64,000 bases of DNA from Klebsiella sp. BIGb0138 (GTDB lineage: Bacteria; Pseudomonadota; Gammaproteobacteria; Enterobacterales; Enterobacteriaceae): positions 495,546 to 559,545 of the forward strand of contig NZ_SMCV01000003.1 of the NCBI RefSeq assembly GCF_004342285.1, in the 5' to 3' direction. Position numbers and translations under genes: made by a program. Positions 39,983-49,993 of the stretch are shown here, in pieces (within the stretch, counting starts at the first letter, position 1; each line of letters opens with the position of its first letter). Under the pieces are notes generated by a model. It did no database searches and had not been told where the DNA came from. It saw only the letters and a program-made list of their open reading frames with translations.

Positions 39983-42004
39983 GTGAGTATTCTAGGTTAT
40001 CTACAAAAGGTTGGCCGCGCGCTTATGGTGCCGGTCGCCACGCTGCCGGCGGCAGCGATATTAATGGGCGTCGGTTACTGGATTGACCCGGTAGGCTGGG
40101 GTGGAGACAACGCGCTGGCGGCGTTCTTCATTAAATCCGGTTCCGCGATCATCGACAACATGTCCGTACTATTTGCCATTGGTGTGGCTTATGGTATGTC
40201 CAAAGATAAAGACGGCGCGGCGGCGCTAACCGGTTTTGTGGGCTTCCTCGTGTTGACCACGCTCTGCTCTCCGGCTGCGGTTTCCATGATCCAGAAGATT
40301 CCGGCGGATCAGGTTCCAGCGGCATTCGGGAAGATCAGCAACCAGTTCGTGGGGATCCTCGTGGGGATCATTTCTGCGGAGCTGTATAACCGCTTCAGCA
40401 GCGTTGAACTGCCGAAAGCACTCTCCTTCTTCAGCGGCCGCCGGCTGGTGCCGATCCTCACCTCTTTTGTGATGATCGTTGTCGCGTTCATCATGATGTA
40501 TATCTGGCCGGTGATCTTCGACGGTCTGGTGAACTTCGGTGAACATATCCAGAAGCTGGGTTCCGTCGGTGCGGGCGTGTATGCGTTCTTCAACCGTCTG
40601 CTCATTCCGGTCGGTCTGCACCATGCGCTGAACTCCGTGTTCTGGTTTGACGTTGCCGGTATTAACGATATCCCTAACTTCCTCGGCGGCGCTCAGTCCA
40701 TCGAAGCAGGTAAAGCGGTTGTCGGGATCACCGGTCGCTATCAGGCTGGCTTCTTCCCGATCATGATGTTTGGTTTACCTGGCGCGGCGCTGGCCATCTA
40801 TCACTGCGCGCGTCCTGAGAACAAGGCGAAAGTGCTGGGTATTATGATGGCGGGCGCGTTTGCTGCCTTCTTTACCGGTATCACCGAACCGCTGGAATTC
40901 TCCTTCATGTTCGTTGCTCCGGTGCTGTATGTGATTCACGCGGTGCTGACCGGTATCTCCGTGTTCATCGCTGCCAGCATGCACTGGATTGCCGGTTTCG
41001 GCTTCAGCGCCGGTCTGGTGGATATGGTGCTGTCGTCCCGTAACCCGCTGGCGATCCACTGGTGGATGCTGATCCCGCAGGGCCTGGTATTCTTCGTTAT
41101 CTACTACGTGGTCTTCCGCTTCACCATCACCAAATTCAACCTGATGACCCCGGGTCGCGAGCTGGCCGTTGCCGGTAGCGAAGCGGATGGTCAGGACGTG
41201 AATGTCAGCGGTGATAAAGAGCAGGATGTCTCGGGGCTGGCGCGTCAGTACATCGCAGCCGTCGGCGGGTCTGACAACCTGACCGGTATCGATGCGTGTA
41301 TCACCCGTTTGCGTCTGAACGTTAAGGACTCCTCTCTGGTCAACGAAGCGCTGGCGAAACGTCTGGGCGCGTCTGGCGTCATTCGCCTGAATAAAACCAG
41401 CGTACAGATTATTGTCGGCTTCGTGGCGGAAAAAATCGCTAACGCGATGAAAACGACGGGACCCGTGGCGGCGGCAGAAGCCAACGCTGCACCGGCCGCG
41501 GCCGCTGCGACGGCTAAGCCGCAGGCGGTCGCAAATGTCAAAACCATCGCCGCGCTGGTGTCACCGATTACCGGCGACATCGTTGCGCTGGAGCAGGTGC
41601 CGGATGAAGCATTCGCCAGCAAAGCGGTAGGCGACGGCGTGGCGGTGAAACCGACCGACAAAACCGTTGTGGCTCCGGCCGCCGGGACCGTGGTGAAGAT
41701 TTTCAATACCAACCACGCGTTCTGTCTGGAAACGGAAAACGGGGCGGAAATCGTGGTCCATATGGGTATCGATACCGTTGCGCTGAACGGCCAGGGCTTC
41801 AAACGCCTGGTCGAAGAGGGGGAAACCGTCACCGCAGGCCAGCCGATTCTGGAAATGGATCTGGCGTTCCTCAACGCCAACGCCCGTTCGATGATTAGCC
41901 CGGTCGTCTGCAGCAACAGCGATGATTACAGTGCGCTGGTGATTCAGGCAAGCGGTCAGGTTGTCGCTGGCCAGACGCCGCTGTATGAGATTAAAGGCAA
42001 GTAA
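39983..42004 (+). CDS. nagE: N-acetylglucosamine PTS permease EIICBA (NagE)
   Basis: 673 residues with fused IIC (about 1-390), IIB (about 410-490, phosphocysteine Cys439 in IDACITRLR), an Ala-rich linker and IIA (about 515-673, phospho-His593 in VVHMGIDT). It imports and phosphorylates GlcNAc. The GTG start follows AGGGGG. From the linker onward the protein is nearly identical to the E. coli/K. pneumoniae NagE that I recall, but the IIC half (MSILGYLQKVGRALMVPVA) and part of IIB are clearly divergent from it and the protein is about 20 residues longer, suggesting a mosaic or alternative NagE lineage. Confidence 0.93.
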   Translation: MSILGYLQKVGRALMVPVATLPAAAILMGVGYWIDPVGWGGDNALAAFFIKSGSAIIDNMSVLFAIGVAYGMSKDKDGAAALTGFVGFLVLTTLCSPAAVSMIQKIPADQVPAAFGKISNQFVGILVGIISAELYNRFSSVELPKALSFFSGRRLVPILTSFVMIVVAFIMMYIWPVIFDGLVNFGEHIQKLGSVGAGVYAFFNRLLIPVGLHHALNSVFWFDVAGINDIPNFLGGAQSIEAGKAVVGITGRYQAGFFPIMMFGLPGAALAIYHCARPENKAKVLGIMMAGAFAAFFTGITEPLEFSFMFVAPVLYVIHAVLTGISVFIAASMHWIAGFGFSAGLVDMVLSSRNPLAIHWWMLIPQGLVFFVIYYVVFRFTITKFNLMTPGRELAVAGSEADGQDVNVSGDKEQDVSGLARQYIAAVGGSDNLTGIDACITRLRLNVKDSSLVNEALAKRLGASGVIRLNKTSVQIIVGFVAEKIANAMKTTGPVAAAEANAAPAAAAATAKPQAVANVKTIAALVSPITGDIVALEQVPDEAFASKAVGDGVAVKPTDKTVVAPAAGTVVKIFNTNHAFCLETENGAEIVVHMGIDTVALNGQGFKRLVEEGETVTAGQPILEMDLAFLNANARSMISPVVCSNSDDYSALVIQASGQVVAGQTPLYEIKGK

Positions 42005-42030
42005 GGCTCCTGAGTAGCGTTTATGCCTGA

Positions 42031-42062
42031 GCGGCGGGGGGAAACCCCCGCCGCTTTTTTTT
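42031..42062 (+). terminator. Rho-independent terminator of nagE
   Basis: GCGGCGGGGG (42031-42040) pairs with CCCCCGCCGC (42045-42054) over GAAA, followed by eight T. Confidence 0.95.
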
Positions 42063-42182
42063 ACCGCAAATGACCCCATAATCTTCTTCAGATAGGTATT
42101 TTCCGTAACTAATAGTTGTCTCAACGTCCTGCTTGTAAGATCATGTGCCGTTATATGTTGTTTACGCTTTGAGGAACCCACG

Positions 42183-43850
42183 ATGAGTGAGGCAGAAGCC
42201 CGCCCGACTAACTTTATTCGCCAGATTATCGATGAAGATCTGGCTACTGGTAAGCACACCACCGTTCATACTCGTTTCCCGCCGGAGCCGAACGGTTATC
42301 TGCACATTGGCCACGCGAAGTCTATTTGCCTGAACTTTGGTATTGCTCAGGACTATCAGGGCCAATGCAACCTGCGTTTCGATGACACCAACCCGGTGAA
42401 AGAAGATATCGAATACGTTGAGTCGATTAAAAACGACGTGCAGTGGTTAGGTTTCCACTGGTCCGGGGAAGTTTGCTACTCGTCTGATTATTTCGATCAA
42501 CTGCACCAGTATGCCATTGAACTGATTAACAAAGGTCTGGCATACGTAGACGAACTGTCCGCGGATGAAATTCGCGAGTACCGCGGTTCGCTGAAAGCGC
42601 CGGGCAAAAACAGCCCGTACCGCGATCGCAGCGTAGAAGAGAACCTGGCGCTGTTTGAAAAAATGCGTGCCGGGGGTTTTGAAGAGGGTAAAGCCTGCCT
42701 GCGCGCGAAAATCGATATGGCTTCGCCGTTTATCGTGATGCGTGATCCGGTGCTGTATCGCATTAAATTTGCCGATCACCATCAGACCGGCAGCAAGTGG
42801 TGCATCTACCCGATGTACGACTTCACGCACTGCATCAGCGATGCGCTGGAAGGCATTACCCACTCCCTGTGTACCCTCGAGTTCCAGGACAACCGCCGTC
42901 TGTATGATTGGGTGCTGGATAACATCAGCATTCCGGTTCACCCGCGTCAGTACGAATTCTCGCGTCTGAATCTCGAATACACCGTGATGTCCAAGCGTAA
43001 GCTGAATCAGCTGGTGACGGAGAAGCACGTGGAAGGCTGGGATGACCCGCGTATGCCGACCATTTCCGGTCTGCGTCGTCGCGGCTATACCGCCGGGTCC
43101 ATCCGTGAGTTCTGCAAACGCATTGGCGTGACCAAACAGGATAATACCATCGAGATGGCGTCGCTGGAGTCCTGCATTCGTGAAGATCTCAACGAAAACG
43201 CGCCGCGCGCGATGGCGGTCATCGATCCGGTCAAACTGGTCATCGAAAATTATCCGCGGGGCGAGAGTGAAATGGTGACGATGCCAAATCATCCGAACAA
43301 GCCGGAGATGGGCAGCCGTGAAGTCCCGTTCAGCGCGGAGATCTGGATCGACCGTGCCGACTTCCGTGAAGAAGCGAATAAGCAGTACAAGCGTCTGGTG
43401 CTGGGTAAAGAAGTCCGTCTGCGCAATGCCTACGTGATCAAAGCCGAGCGCGTGGAGAAGGATGCGGAAGGCAAGATTACCACCATCTTCTGTACCTATG
43501 ACGCCGAAACGTTGAGTAAAGATCCAGCTGATGGCCGCAAGGTGAAGGGCGTTATCCATTGGGTGAGCGCCGCTCACGCGTTGCCGGTGGAAATCCGTCT
43601 CTACGATCGTCTGTTCAGCGTGCCTAACCCGGGCGCCGAGGACGATTTCCTGGCGGTGATGAACCCTGAGTCGCTGGTGATTAAGCACGGTTTCGCTGAA
43701 CCGAGCCTGGCGCAGGCGCCAGCCAGCAAGGCCTACCAGTTCGAGCGTGAAGGTTACTTCTGCCTCGACAGCCGCTATGCAACCGCAACCAATCTGGTGT
43801 TTAACCGCACCGTCGGTCTGCGTGATACCTGGGCGAAAGTCGGCGAGTAA
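42183..43850 (+). CDS. glnS: Glutaminyl-tRNA synthetase
   Basis: 555-residue class Ib synthetase. HIGH is exact in [13 protein letters not shown], the second motif is MSKRKL, and the two beta-barrel anticodon domains fill the C-terminal third. It charges the four tRNA-Gln encoded 9-10 kb upstream. GAGGAACCCACG precedes the ATG. Confidence 0.98.
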   Translation: MSEAEARPTNFIRQIIDEDLATGKHTTVHTRFPPEPNGYLHIGHAKSICLNFGIAQDYQGQCNLRFDDTNPVKEDIEYVESIKNDVQWLGFHWSGEVCYSSDYFDQLHQYAIELINKGLAYVDELSADEIREYRGSLKAPGKNSPYRDRSVEENLALFEKMRAGGFEEGKACLRAKIDMASPFIVMRDPVLYRIKFADHHQTGSKWCIYPMYDFTHCISDALEGITHSLCTLEFQDNRRLYDWVLDNISIPVHPRQYEFSRLNLEYTVMSKRKLNQLVTEKHVEGWDDPRMPTISGLRRRGYTAGSIREFCKRIGVTKQDNTIEMASLESCIREDLNENAPRAMAVIDPVKLVIENYPRGESEMVTMPNHPNKPEMGSREVPFSAEIWIDRADFREEANKQYKRLVLGKEVRLRNAYVIKAERVEKDAEGKITTIFCTYDAETLSKDPADGRKVKGVIHWVSAAHALPVEIRLYDRLFSVPNPGAEDDFLAVMNPESLVIKHGFAEPSLAQAPASKAYQFEREGYFCLDSRYATATNLVFNRTVGLRDTWAKVGE

Positions 43851-43885
43851 ATTTCCTGTCGTCCTATCGCTGTACTATCAGTGTA

Positions 43886-43915
43886 AAAAACGCCGCACCC
43901 AGCGGCGTTTTTTTT
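43886..43915 (+). terminator. Rho-independent terminator of glnS
   Basis: AACGCCGC (43889-43896) pairs with GCGGCGTT (43902-43909) over a 5-base loop, then a T run to 43915. From here to 44286 is about 370 bases of AT-rich non-coding DNA holding the chiP promoter and leader. Confidence 0.93.
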
Positions 43916-44119
43916 AGTTCAGAATCAGGAAATTAAATCGGGTTATTTTCGCGATGCGAATTAATCCCGTTTGCAGCTTGTCATTTCTGCACGAATTTAT
44001 TATCTACGCTGGCACGCTAAAACAGCTGTAAGCGCTTTCATTTCCTCTTTTTTCCTTGATTTAGCAAGCCCTTCCACGCAAAACGCATGACATCTAAGAA
44101 TGTAACAAAAAGAAATAGA

Positions 44120-44141
44120 ATATGTGCGCTTTGTCATAATC
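44120..44141 (+). promoter_or_regulatory. CRP-like site upstream of chiP
   Basis: TGTGC-gctttg-TCATA (44123-44138) matches 8 of 10 core positions of the CRP consensus, about 170 bases before chiP. Confidence 0.35.
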
Positions 44142-44286
44142 TTAAGCTTTGATCGGCGAAAGAGATTGATAATTCGCGTCACGAAAAATAGTCTATCAAT
44201 AGTGGTTATGTGGCTTTTTACCGCACCACTTTTTAGCTGTCTTATTTATTTTTTCGCGGTTTGCCTTTGGCTCCGCGTTTTTAAAA

Positions 44287-44298
44287 CGTCAAAGAGGA
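44287..44298 (+). promoter_or_regulatory. ChiX sRNA pairing site at the chiP ribosome site
   Basis: CGTCAAAGAGGA overlaps the chiP Shine-Dalgarno sequence and is fully complementary to the TCCTCTTTGACG segment of ChiX as I recall it. ChiX represses chiP translation in E. coli and Salmonella until chitosugars induce a decoy RNA. Confidence 0.7.
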
Positions 44299-44305
44299 TA
44301 TGCAC

Positions 44306-45709
44306 ATGCGTACGTTTAGTGGCAAACGTAGTACGCTGGCGTTGGCTATTGCCGCCGTCACCGCGATGTCGGGCTGGATCGTTGTTCCGCAGGCCAGCGC
44401 AGCAGGTTTTATCGATGATTCCACATTAACCGGCGGTATCTATTACTGGCAGCGTGAGCGTGACCGGAAAGATGTGACCGACGGCGACAAGTACAAAACC
44501 AACCTTTCCCATTCGACCTGGAACGCCAATCTGGATTTCCAGTCCGGCTATGCCGCTGATATGTTTGGTATTGATGTGGCTGCCTTTACCGCAATTGAAA
44601 TGGCGGAAAGTAGCGAAAGCGGTCACCCGAACGAAATTGCCTTCTCTTCTATCAATAAAGGCTACGACGAAGATTACTCCGGCGATAAGAGCGGGATCAG
44701 CCTGTATAAGGCGGCGGCCAAATTTAAATTCGGCCCTGCGTGGGCGCGTGCCGGCTATATTCAGCCGACCGGGCAAACTTTGCTGGCCCCGCACTGGAGC
44801 TTTATGCCGGGGACCTATCAGGGAGCGGAAGCCGGGGCCAATTTTGATTACGGTGACGCCGGTGCGCTGAGTTTCTCCTATATGTGGACGAACGAATATA
44901 AAGCGCCCTGGCACATTGAGATGGATGATTTCTATCAAAATGACAAGAAAACCAAAGTCGATTATCTGCACTCTTTAGGCGCCAAATACGATTTTAAAAA
45001 TGACCTTGTGCTGGAAGCGGCATTTGGCCAGGCGCAGGGCTATATCGATCAGTACTTTGCCAAAGCCAGCTATAAATTTGATATTGCCGGAACGCCGTTA
45101 AATACCAGCTACCAGTTCTACGGCACCCGCGACAAAGTCAGCAACGGCGGCGCGAACGATATTTACGACGGCACCGCCTGGCTGCAGGCGCTGACCTTTG
45201 GCTACAAGGTTGCCGATGTCCTCGATCTGCGTCTGGAAGGCACCTGGGTCAAAGCGGACGGCCAGCAGGGTTACTTCCTGCAGCGTATGACCCCAACCTA
45301 TGCCTCCTCCAACGGTCGTCTGGATATCTGGTGGGATAACCGCTCCGACTTTAACGCCAACGGTGAAAAGGCGGTGTTCTTCGGCGCGATGTATGACATG
45401 AAAAACTGGAATATGCCGGGCTGGGCGTTCGGCGCGTCATACGTTTACGCGTGGGATGCTAAACCGGGCAAAATGTCCGCGCCGGACGCTTACTACAACC
45501 CGGACAAACGCCTGGAAGAGTCCGCCTATAGCCTCGATGCCATGTACACCGTCCAGGACGGCCGCGCGAAAGGGACGTTGTTCAAACTGCACTTCACCCA
45601 ATACGACAACCACTCCGATATCCCAAGCTGGAGCGGCGGTTACGGCAACATCTTCCAGGACGAGCGTGACGTTAAGTTCATGGTTATTGCCCCGTTCACT
45701 ATTTTCTGA
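44306..45709 (+). CDS. chiP: Chitoporin ChiP
   Basis: 467-residue OprD-family outer-membrane porin for chitooligosaccharides (YbfM in E. coli). The signal peptide ends near residue 33 (PQASA), the mature protein starts [20 protein letters not shown], and the C terminus ends in Phe (APFTIF) as barrel proteins do. An ATG two codons upstream (44300) is too near the GAGG site; the ATG at 44306 has proper spacing and the family N terminus. It works upstream of the nag genes in chitin-sugar use. Confidence 0.95.
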   Translation: MRTFSGKRSTLALAIAAVTAMSGWIVVPQASAAGFIDDSTLTGGIYYWQRERDRKDVTDGDKYKTNLSHSTWNANLDFQSGYAADMFGIDVAAFTAIEMAESSESGHPNEIAFSSINKGYDEDYSGDKSGISLYKAAAKFKFGPAWARAGYIQPTGQTLLAPHWSFMPGTYQGAEAGANFDYGDAGALSFSYMWTNEYKAPWHIEMDDFYQNDKKTKVDYLHSLGAKYDFKNDLVLEAAFGQAQGYIDQYFAKASYKFDIAGTPLNTSYQFYGTRDKVSNGGANDIYDGTAWLQALTFGYKVADVLDLRLEGTWVKADGQQGYFLQRMTPTYASSNGRLDIWWDNRSDFNANGEKAVFFGAMYDMKNWNMPGWAFGASYVYAWDAKPGKMSAPDAYYNPDKRLEESAYSLDAMYTVQDGRAKGTLFKLHFTQYDNHSDIPSWSGGYGNIFQDERDVKFMVIAPFTIF

Positions 45710-45756
45710 TGCCGTTGCGGCAGGTATAAATCTGCCGCAAGCCTGAGAGGTCGAAT

Positions 45757-46089
45757 ATGAAGAAGCTATTGCTCATCGCCGTGATGGCATCGGGTCTGGT
45801 GGCCTGTACGCAGTCCCCCGCACCGAAAGAAGATACGAAGTTAAAAGATGCCTACAGCGCCTGTATCAATACGGCGGAAGGGAACCCGGACAAAGTTGAG
45901 GCCTGCCAGAGCGTGCTGGACGTGCTGAGACAAGAAAAGCAGCATCAGCAGTTTGCAAACCAGGAAAGCGTGCGGGTACTGGATTACCAGCAATGTATTC
46001 AGGCGACCCGCACCGGCAATGATCAGGCGGTGAAAGCGCGTTGCGATCGCATCTGGAAAGAGATCCGCAGCAACAATACCAGGCCCTGA
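45757..46089 (+). CDS. chiQ: Chitosugar-induced lipoprotein ChiQ
   Basis: 110-residue lipoprotein (YbfN in E. coli). The lipobox SGLVAC places the lipid on Cys17; four further Cys (near YSACINTA, VEACQS, YQQCIQ and KARCDR) could pair as disulfides. The function is unknown. It follows chiP by 47 bases and is cotranscribed with it in the known system. Confidence 0.92.
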   Translation: MKKLLLIAVMASGLVACTQSPAPKEDTKLKDAYSACINTAEGNPDKVEACQSVLDVLRQEKQHQQFANQESVRVLDYQQCIQATRTGNDQAVKARCDRIWKEIRSNNTRP

Positions 46090-46113
46090 TCGCGGGCGCC
46101 AGACCCTGTCGGT

Positions 46114-46146
46114 AAAAACGCCTGATGTTGACCATCTGGCGTTTTT
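46114..46146. terminator. Bidirectional terminator at the left edge of the accessory cluster
   Basis: AAAAACGCC (46114-46122) pairs with GGCGTTTTT, with inner GATG/CATC pairs. It serves chiPQ on the plus strand and the SDR gene on the minus strand. Confidence 0.85.
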
Positions 46147-46164
46147 CATGGCACGCAATCCGGT

Positions 46165-46974
46165 TTACAGCGGCGCGGCCGGAGCAGGGGACTGATCGTA
46201 ACCGCCCCAGACGGACTGATCGAATTCAATCACCGATCCGGTCATTAACCCGGACTCATCGCTGGCGAGGAAGGCGACCGCGCGCGCGACCTCTTCCGGC
46301 TGAATCAAACGACCAAAGGGCTGTGCGGCGGCGGCTTTTTCCAGCCAGTCATCCTGTGCTCCGTGGTAGGTCTTCATGATACGGTCCTCACCTTCCGAGG
46401 CCATCCAGCCAATATTCAATCCGTTCACGCGGATCCGGTTGCGCAATAGCGCGTAGGCGGTGTTGCGGGTTAAGGTCGCCAGCGCGCCTTTTGAAGAGCA
46501 GTAGGCGGCAATAAACGGTTGACCTGCCAGGGACGACATAGAGCAGATATTGACGATGCTACCGGCAATGTTTTCCCGGCGCATGACTTTGATGGCCTCC
46601 TGCATCAGAAAGAACGGGCCACGTACGTTGGTGGCGAAAATGCTGTCAAAACGCTCTGGCGTGGTATCGAGAATCGATCCCCGGTCGGTCATTCCACCGG
46701 CATTGACCAGCACATCCACCCGCTTGAATAGCTCGTCTGCTTTGGCGATCACCGCCCGACAATCTTCTACCGAAGAGAGATCGGCACGTACGAACGTCAC
46801 CTGGGTTGTCGTACGACTCATAATCTCGTCGGCGACGGCACGCCCTTTATCCTGGTTTCGGCCACAGATAATGATGCCGCTGGCGCCATTCTCGGCCAGC
46901 TGACGAGCGATAGCGGCACCCACACCCTGGGTACCACCGGTGACAACGGCGACTTTGCCTGCGAAATTGTTCAT
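46165..46974 (-). CDS. Short-chain dehydrogenase/reductase of the cyclitol-type cluster
   Basis: 269-residue classical SDR, predicted to oxidise or reduce a hydroxyl/keto group with NAD(P). The Rossmann motif is TGGTQGVG (12-19), the NAG region reads VNAGG (90-94), and the catalytic residues are Asn116, a Ser near 145-148, Tyr158 and Lys162 (YCSSK). It lies 33 bases past the iolD-like gene, so it is cotranscribed with it. The substrate is unknown; context suggests a polyol or keto-inositol intermediate. Confidence 0.85.
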   Translation of the reverse strand: MNNFAGKVAVVTGGTQGVGAAIARQLAENGASGIIICGRNQDKGRAVADEIMSRTTTQVTFVRADLSSVEDCRAVIAKADELFKRVDVLVNAGGMTDRGSILDTTPERFDSIFATNVRGPFFLMQEAIKVMRRENIAGSIVNICSMSSLAGQPFIAAYCSSKGALATLTRNTAYALLRNRIRVNGLNIGWMASEGEDRIMKTYHGAQDDWLEKAAAAQPFGRLIQPEEVARAVAFLASDESGLMTGSVIEFDQSVWGGYDQSPAPAAPL

Positions 46975-47007
46975 GATCGTTCACCTTTTCTGCATGTTGT
47001 ATTGTTG

Positions 47008-48852
47008 TCAGAAGCCGACACGTTGCTGTTGGCGTCCGGTAAGATGTTCGGTGTAGGCCTGATTCACGGATTCACGGGCGCTGACTTCGGGCACCCCGAC
47101 ATCCCACCAGGCATCGCCCGGCGTCCAGCTATAGGGATGAGTGGCGATAGAGATGACGGTCGTGCGGTCGTTTCCTTTCGCCCACTGAATGGCCGTTTCC
47201 AGCTCTGCCAGCGTATTGACCTTGCGGGCGCAGGCGCCCATTGACTGCGCGTGCGCGACAAAATCGACATGAAAAGGCTCCTGCACCCGGCAATCTTTCA
47301 GCAGGTTATTAAACGATGCGCCGCCCTTGGCGTTTTGCAGGCGGTTGATCACCGCATATCCCCCGTTATCGCAGACGATCAGGATAAATTTATGCCCGGA
47401 GAGGACGCTGGAGTAGATATCCGAGTTCATCATCATGTAGGTGCCGTCGCCGATCATCACGAAGACATCGCGATCGAGGCCCGCCATTGCGGCGCCCCAG
47501 CCCGCGGAAAGCTCGTAACCCATGCAGGAGAAGCCGAATTCACAGTCGAAAGTACCGGGGTTTTTCACCCGCCAGCCTTTAACCAGCTCGCCCGGTAGCC
47601 CGCCGGCGGCGCTGATGATGTAGTCCTCCGGCGCCGCCTGCGCGTTGACGATACCCACGACCTGGGCGTAGGTCGGGTCACCTTCTGCCGGAGTCGGTTC
47701 CTGTTTTTCGGCGATCAGCGCATTCCACTTCACGAACGCCTGACGCCCCCTCTCCAGCCATGCCGCGTCCGCTCGCCAGCTGCCCAGCGCCGCGTGTAGG
47801 TCATTGAGTCCTTCACGAGCGTCGCACACCAGCGGCAGCGACTGGTGCTTATGCGCGTCGAAACGCGCGGCGTTGAGGGTAATAAACTGCGCGTCATGGC
47901 TGAATACGGTCCACGAGCCGGTAACAAAATCCATCAGCCGGGTGCCGATAGCGAGGATCACATCGGCATTCGCCGCCAACTCATTGGCGGAAGTGGAGCC
48001 GAGAATGCCAATCGGGCCCATGTGCAGCGGATGGTGATGAGTGAAGGTGCCTTTGCCGGCAATGGTCTCCACCACCGGGATCCTATGTTCTCTGGCGAAA
48101 TTCTCGAGGGCGATTTCCGCCTGCGAATAACGCACTCCGCCGCCGGCGATGATTAACGGCCGTTCCGCCCGCTGCAGCCGTTCTGCGGCGAGGGCCAGCT
48201 GTACCCGATCGGCCCGTGGGCGCGCCGCATGATGCACCCGCGGCTGAAAGAAGGCTTCCGGATAGTCATACGCCATCTCCTGAACATCCTGGCAGATACC
48301 GATAAACGCCGGACCACAGTCGCCGGGATCGAGCATCGTGGCGACCGCCTGCGGCAGAGAGGAGAGGAGCTGCTCCGGGTAGGTAATGCGATCCCAGTAG
48401 CGGCTGACGGCTTTGAAGGCGTCGTTAACCGTTTGGGTGGGGTCGTTAAAGTGTTCCACCTGCTGCATCACCGGGTCCGGACGACGGCGGGCGAAGCTAT
48501 CGCCACAGATCATCAGCAGGGGTAAGCGGCTGGTATGGGCGACACCTGCCGCCGTCAGCAGGTTAGTCGTACCAGGGCCGATCGAGGCGGTTACCACCAT
48601 AATCTGTCGCCGAACCATCGCCTTAGCAAAACCGACGGCGGCAAATGCCATGGACTGTTCGTTCTGTCCACGCCAGGTCGGGAGGGTTTCCTGTGCGGCC
48701 TCCAGGGCTTCCCCTAAACAGGTGACGTTACCATGACCAAAAATGCCATAGACCCCCGGAAAGAGAGGAACCTGTTTCCCGTCCACTTCAGTAAACTGAT
48801 TGCTCAGATAACGCACTATTGCCTGAGCCGCCGTACAACGAACAGTAGCCAT
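47008..48852 (-). CDS. iolD: IolD-type 3D-(3,5/4)-trihydroxycyclohexane-1,2-dione hydrolase
   Basis: 614-residue thiamine-diphosphate enzyme of the acetolactate-synthase superfamily. It has the N-terminal PYR domain with the catalytic Glu65 (RGQNEQSMAFAA), a central FAD/nucleotide-like domain, and the C-terminal PP domain with the ThDP/Mg motif GDGTYMMMNSD...CDN (468-496). IolD opens the cyclitol ring to 5-deoxyglucuronate in inositol catabolism; overall resemblance is to IolD, not to acetolactate synthase. A GTG at 48864 is an alternative start. Since IolB and IolC are not encoded nearby, the downstream route may differ from the standard one. Confidence 0.8.
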   Translation of the reverse strand: MATVRCTAAQAIVRYLSNQFTEVDGKQVPLFPGVYGIFGHGNVTCLGEALEAAQETLPTWRGQNEQSMAFAAVGFAKAMVRRQIMVVTASIGPGTTNLLTAAGVAHTSRLPLLMICGDSFARRRPDPVMQQVEHFNDPTQTVNDAFKAVSRYWDRITYPEQLLSSLPQAVATMLDPGDCGPAFIGICQDVQEMAYDYPEAFFQPRVHHAARPRADRVQLALAAERLQRAERPLIIAGGGVRYSQAEIALENFAREHRIPVVETIAGKGTFTHHHPLHMGPIGILGSTSANELAANADVILAIGTRLMDFVTGSWTVFSHDAQFITLNAARFDAHKHQSLPLVCDAREGLNDLHAALGSWRADAAWLERGRQAFVKWNALIAEKQEPTPAEGDPTYAQVVGIVNAQAAPEDYIISAAGGLPGELVKGWRVKNPGTFDCEFGFSCMGYELSAGWGAAMAGLDRDVFVMIGDGTYMMMNSDIYSSVLSGHKFILIVCDNGGYAVINRLQNAKGGASFNNLLKDCRVQEPFHVDFVAHAQSMGACARKVNTLAELETAIQWAKGNDRTTVISIATHPYSWTPGDAWWDVGVPEVSARESVNQAYTEHLTGRQQQRVGF

Positions 48853-49009
48853 GTTTTTACTCACTCTAAAAGGGGATGCCGTTTAAGGACATCCTGGTTA
48901 CGGGTGACAACAATCATTGCTTTTTATTTTTTCTAAGCAATAAAAGTTGTAAAAAAAGGCTGTGGCCACCCCTTCCCGGCAGGCCGGGAGAGAGGGTAAA
49001 TATTAATCC
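48853..49009 (-). promoter_or_regulatory. Promoter region of the iolD-SDR unit with ATTGC inverted repeat
   Basis: ATTGCTT (48916-48920 and on) and AAGCAAT (ending 48941) form an inverted repeat with 7-base arms, about 65-90 bases before the iolD start. The same ATTGC/GCAAT core recurs in the rpiR-aldehyde dehydrogenase gap. A hairpin TCCCGG/CCGGGA (48974-48989), followed 20 bases on by a T run, may terminate rpiR. Confidence 0.5.
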
Positions 49010-49948
49010 TCAGTCGCGCTGGCGTTTACGCCCCATGCTTGCGTGCTGAGCTTGTTCAGTCAGCGTTTCAATCCGTGGTTCTGCTTCCTCCGGCGAAAGC
49101 GCCGAGGCCAATGCCATCGCAATGCTTTGTGCCAGGCACACCGGGGCCGCCAGCGAACGCGAGAAGCTGTACTCTTCTTCCGGGATGGTAAACAGAACGC
49201 GGGCATTTTTGGCTAACGGCGAAAGCTGGCTATCGGTCATGGCGATGACAGGGATCTGCCGGGTGGCCGCTTCATCGGCGATGGCAATCACCTCTTTGGC
49301 GTAATGGCGAAAAGAGATGGCAAGCAGTACGTCGCCTTCACGCATATTGCTGGCTATCTGTTGGGCCAGGCCCCCGGAGGAGTCCAGCAGGCAAACCCGG
49401 CGATTCAGCATGGTGAGCAGATAACGCAGCAGCTGCGCTACCGGTGCTGAACGTAACTGGCCGGCGATAAAAATCGTATCCGCCTCTTTTAACAATTTGG
49501 CGGTAACATCCAGGTCCTGCTCGCTGACATTGCTTAATAGCTCCTGCAGGGTTGCGATGTCACGGATCACCAGGCTTTGCAAAAAGCCCAGATTGCCCTG
49601 TTGCTGGTTTTTTTTCAGATCGTTTTCCAGAGCGGTAATCCGCTCATTATATCCCGGTGCCGCCGTGGCCAGCCGGGTCTGGAAGACGCTTTGCATCTGT
49701 TTAAATCCGCTATAGCCAAACGCCTGAGCAAAACGGACCAGCACGGAAGGGTGCATGCCGCATTTCGCGGCAATGGCGTTAATCGACTCCAGCGCCACGG
49801 TATTTGGATTTTGCGTAATGTAACGCGCGGCCTGCTGAAAGCGCTCCGACAGCTGCGGATAGCGCCGGGTGATTTCATTCACGACCTGCTCATAATTGCG
49901 ATGAGGGATCGTGTTATCCGGCACCGGGTTGTGTTTCTTTTCACTCAT
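49010..49948 (-). CDS. RpiR-family transcriptional regulator
   Basis: 312 residues. The N-terminal HTH_6 domain (about 20-95, ESINAIAAKCGMHPSVLVRF) is followed by a SIS sugar-phosphate-binding domain (about 135-270, IFIAGQLRSAPVAQ and LLDSSGG). The myo-inositol regulator IolR of Salmonella is of this family. The ATG at 49948 follows AAGGCG; the frame to 50053 is non-homologous. It is divergent from the aldehyde dehydrogenase operon and upstream of iolD on the same strand, so it likely controls both. Confidence 0.88.
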   Translation of the reverse strand: MSEKKHNPVPDNTIPHRNYEQVVNEITRRYPQLSERFQQAARYITQNPNTVALESINAIAAKCGMHPSVLVRFAQAFGYSGFKQMQSVFQTRLATAAPGYNERITALENDLKKNQQQGNLGFLQSLVIRDIATLQELLSNVSEQDLDVTAKLLKEADTIFIAGQLRSAPVAQLLRYLLTMLNRRVCLLDSSGGLAQQIASNMREGDVLLAISFRHYAKEVIAIADEAATRQIPVIAMTDSQLSPLAKNARVLFTIPEEEYSFSRSLAAPVCLAQSIAMALASALSPEEAEPRIETLTEQAQHASMGRKRQRD

Positions 49949-49993
49949 TTCGTTCGCCTTCCTGAACAGTACACCGTTGTGCCTGCACCTTAC

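Noticed and set aside
44000..44182. 60-codon minus-strand frame between glnS and chiP
   Set aside because: It lies in AT-rich leader DNA, lacks a good ribosome site and is not recognisable.
46090..46164. Integration scar (direct repeats, att site) at the left edge of the accessory cluster
   Set aside because: No matching direct repeat was seen at 60319-60380, no tRNA gene flanks the cluster and no integrase is present; only ordinary terminators lie at the edges.
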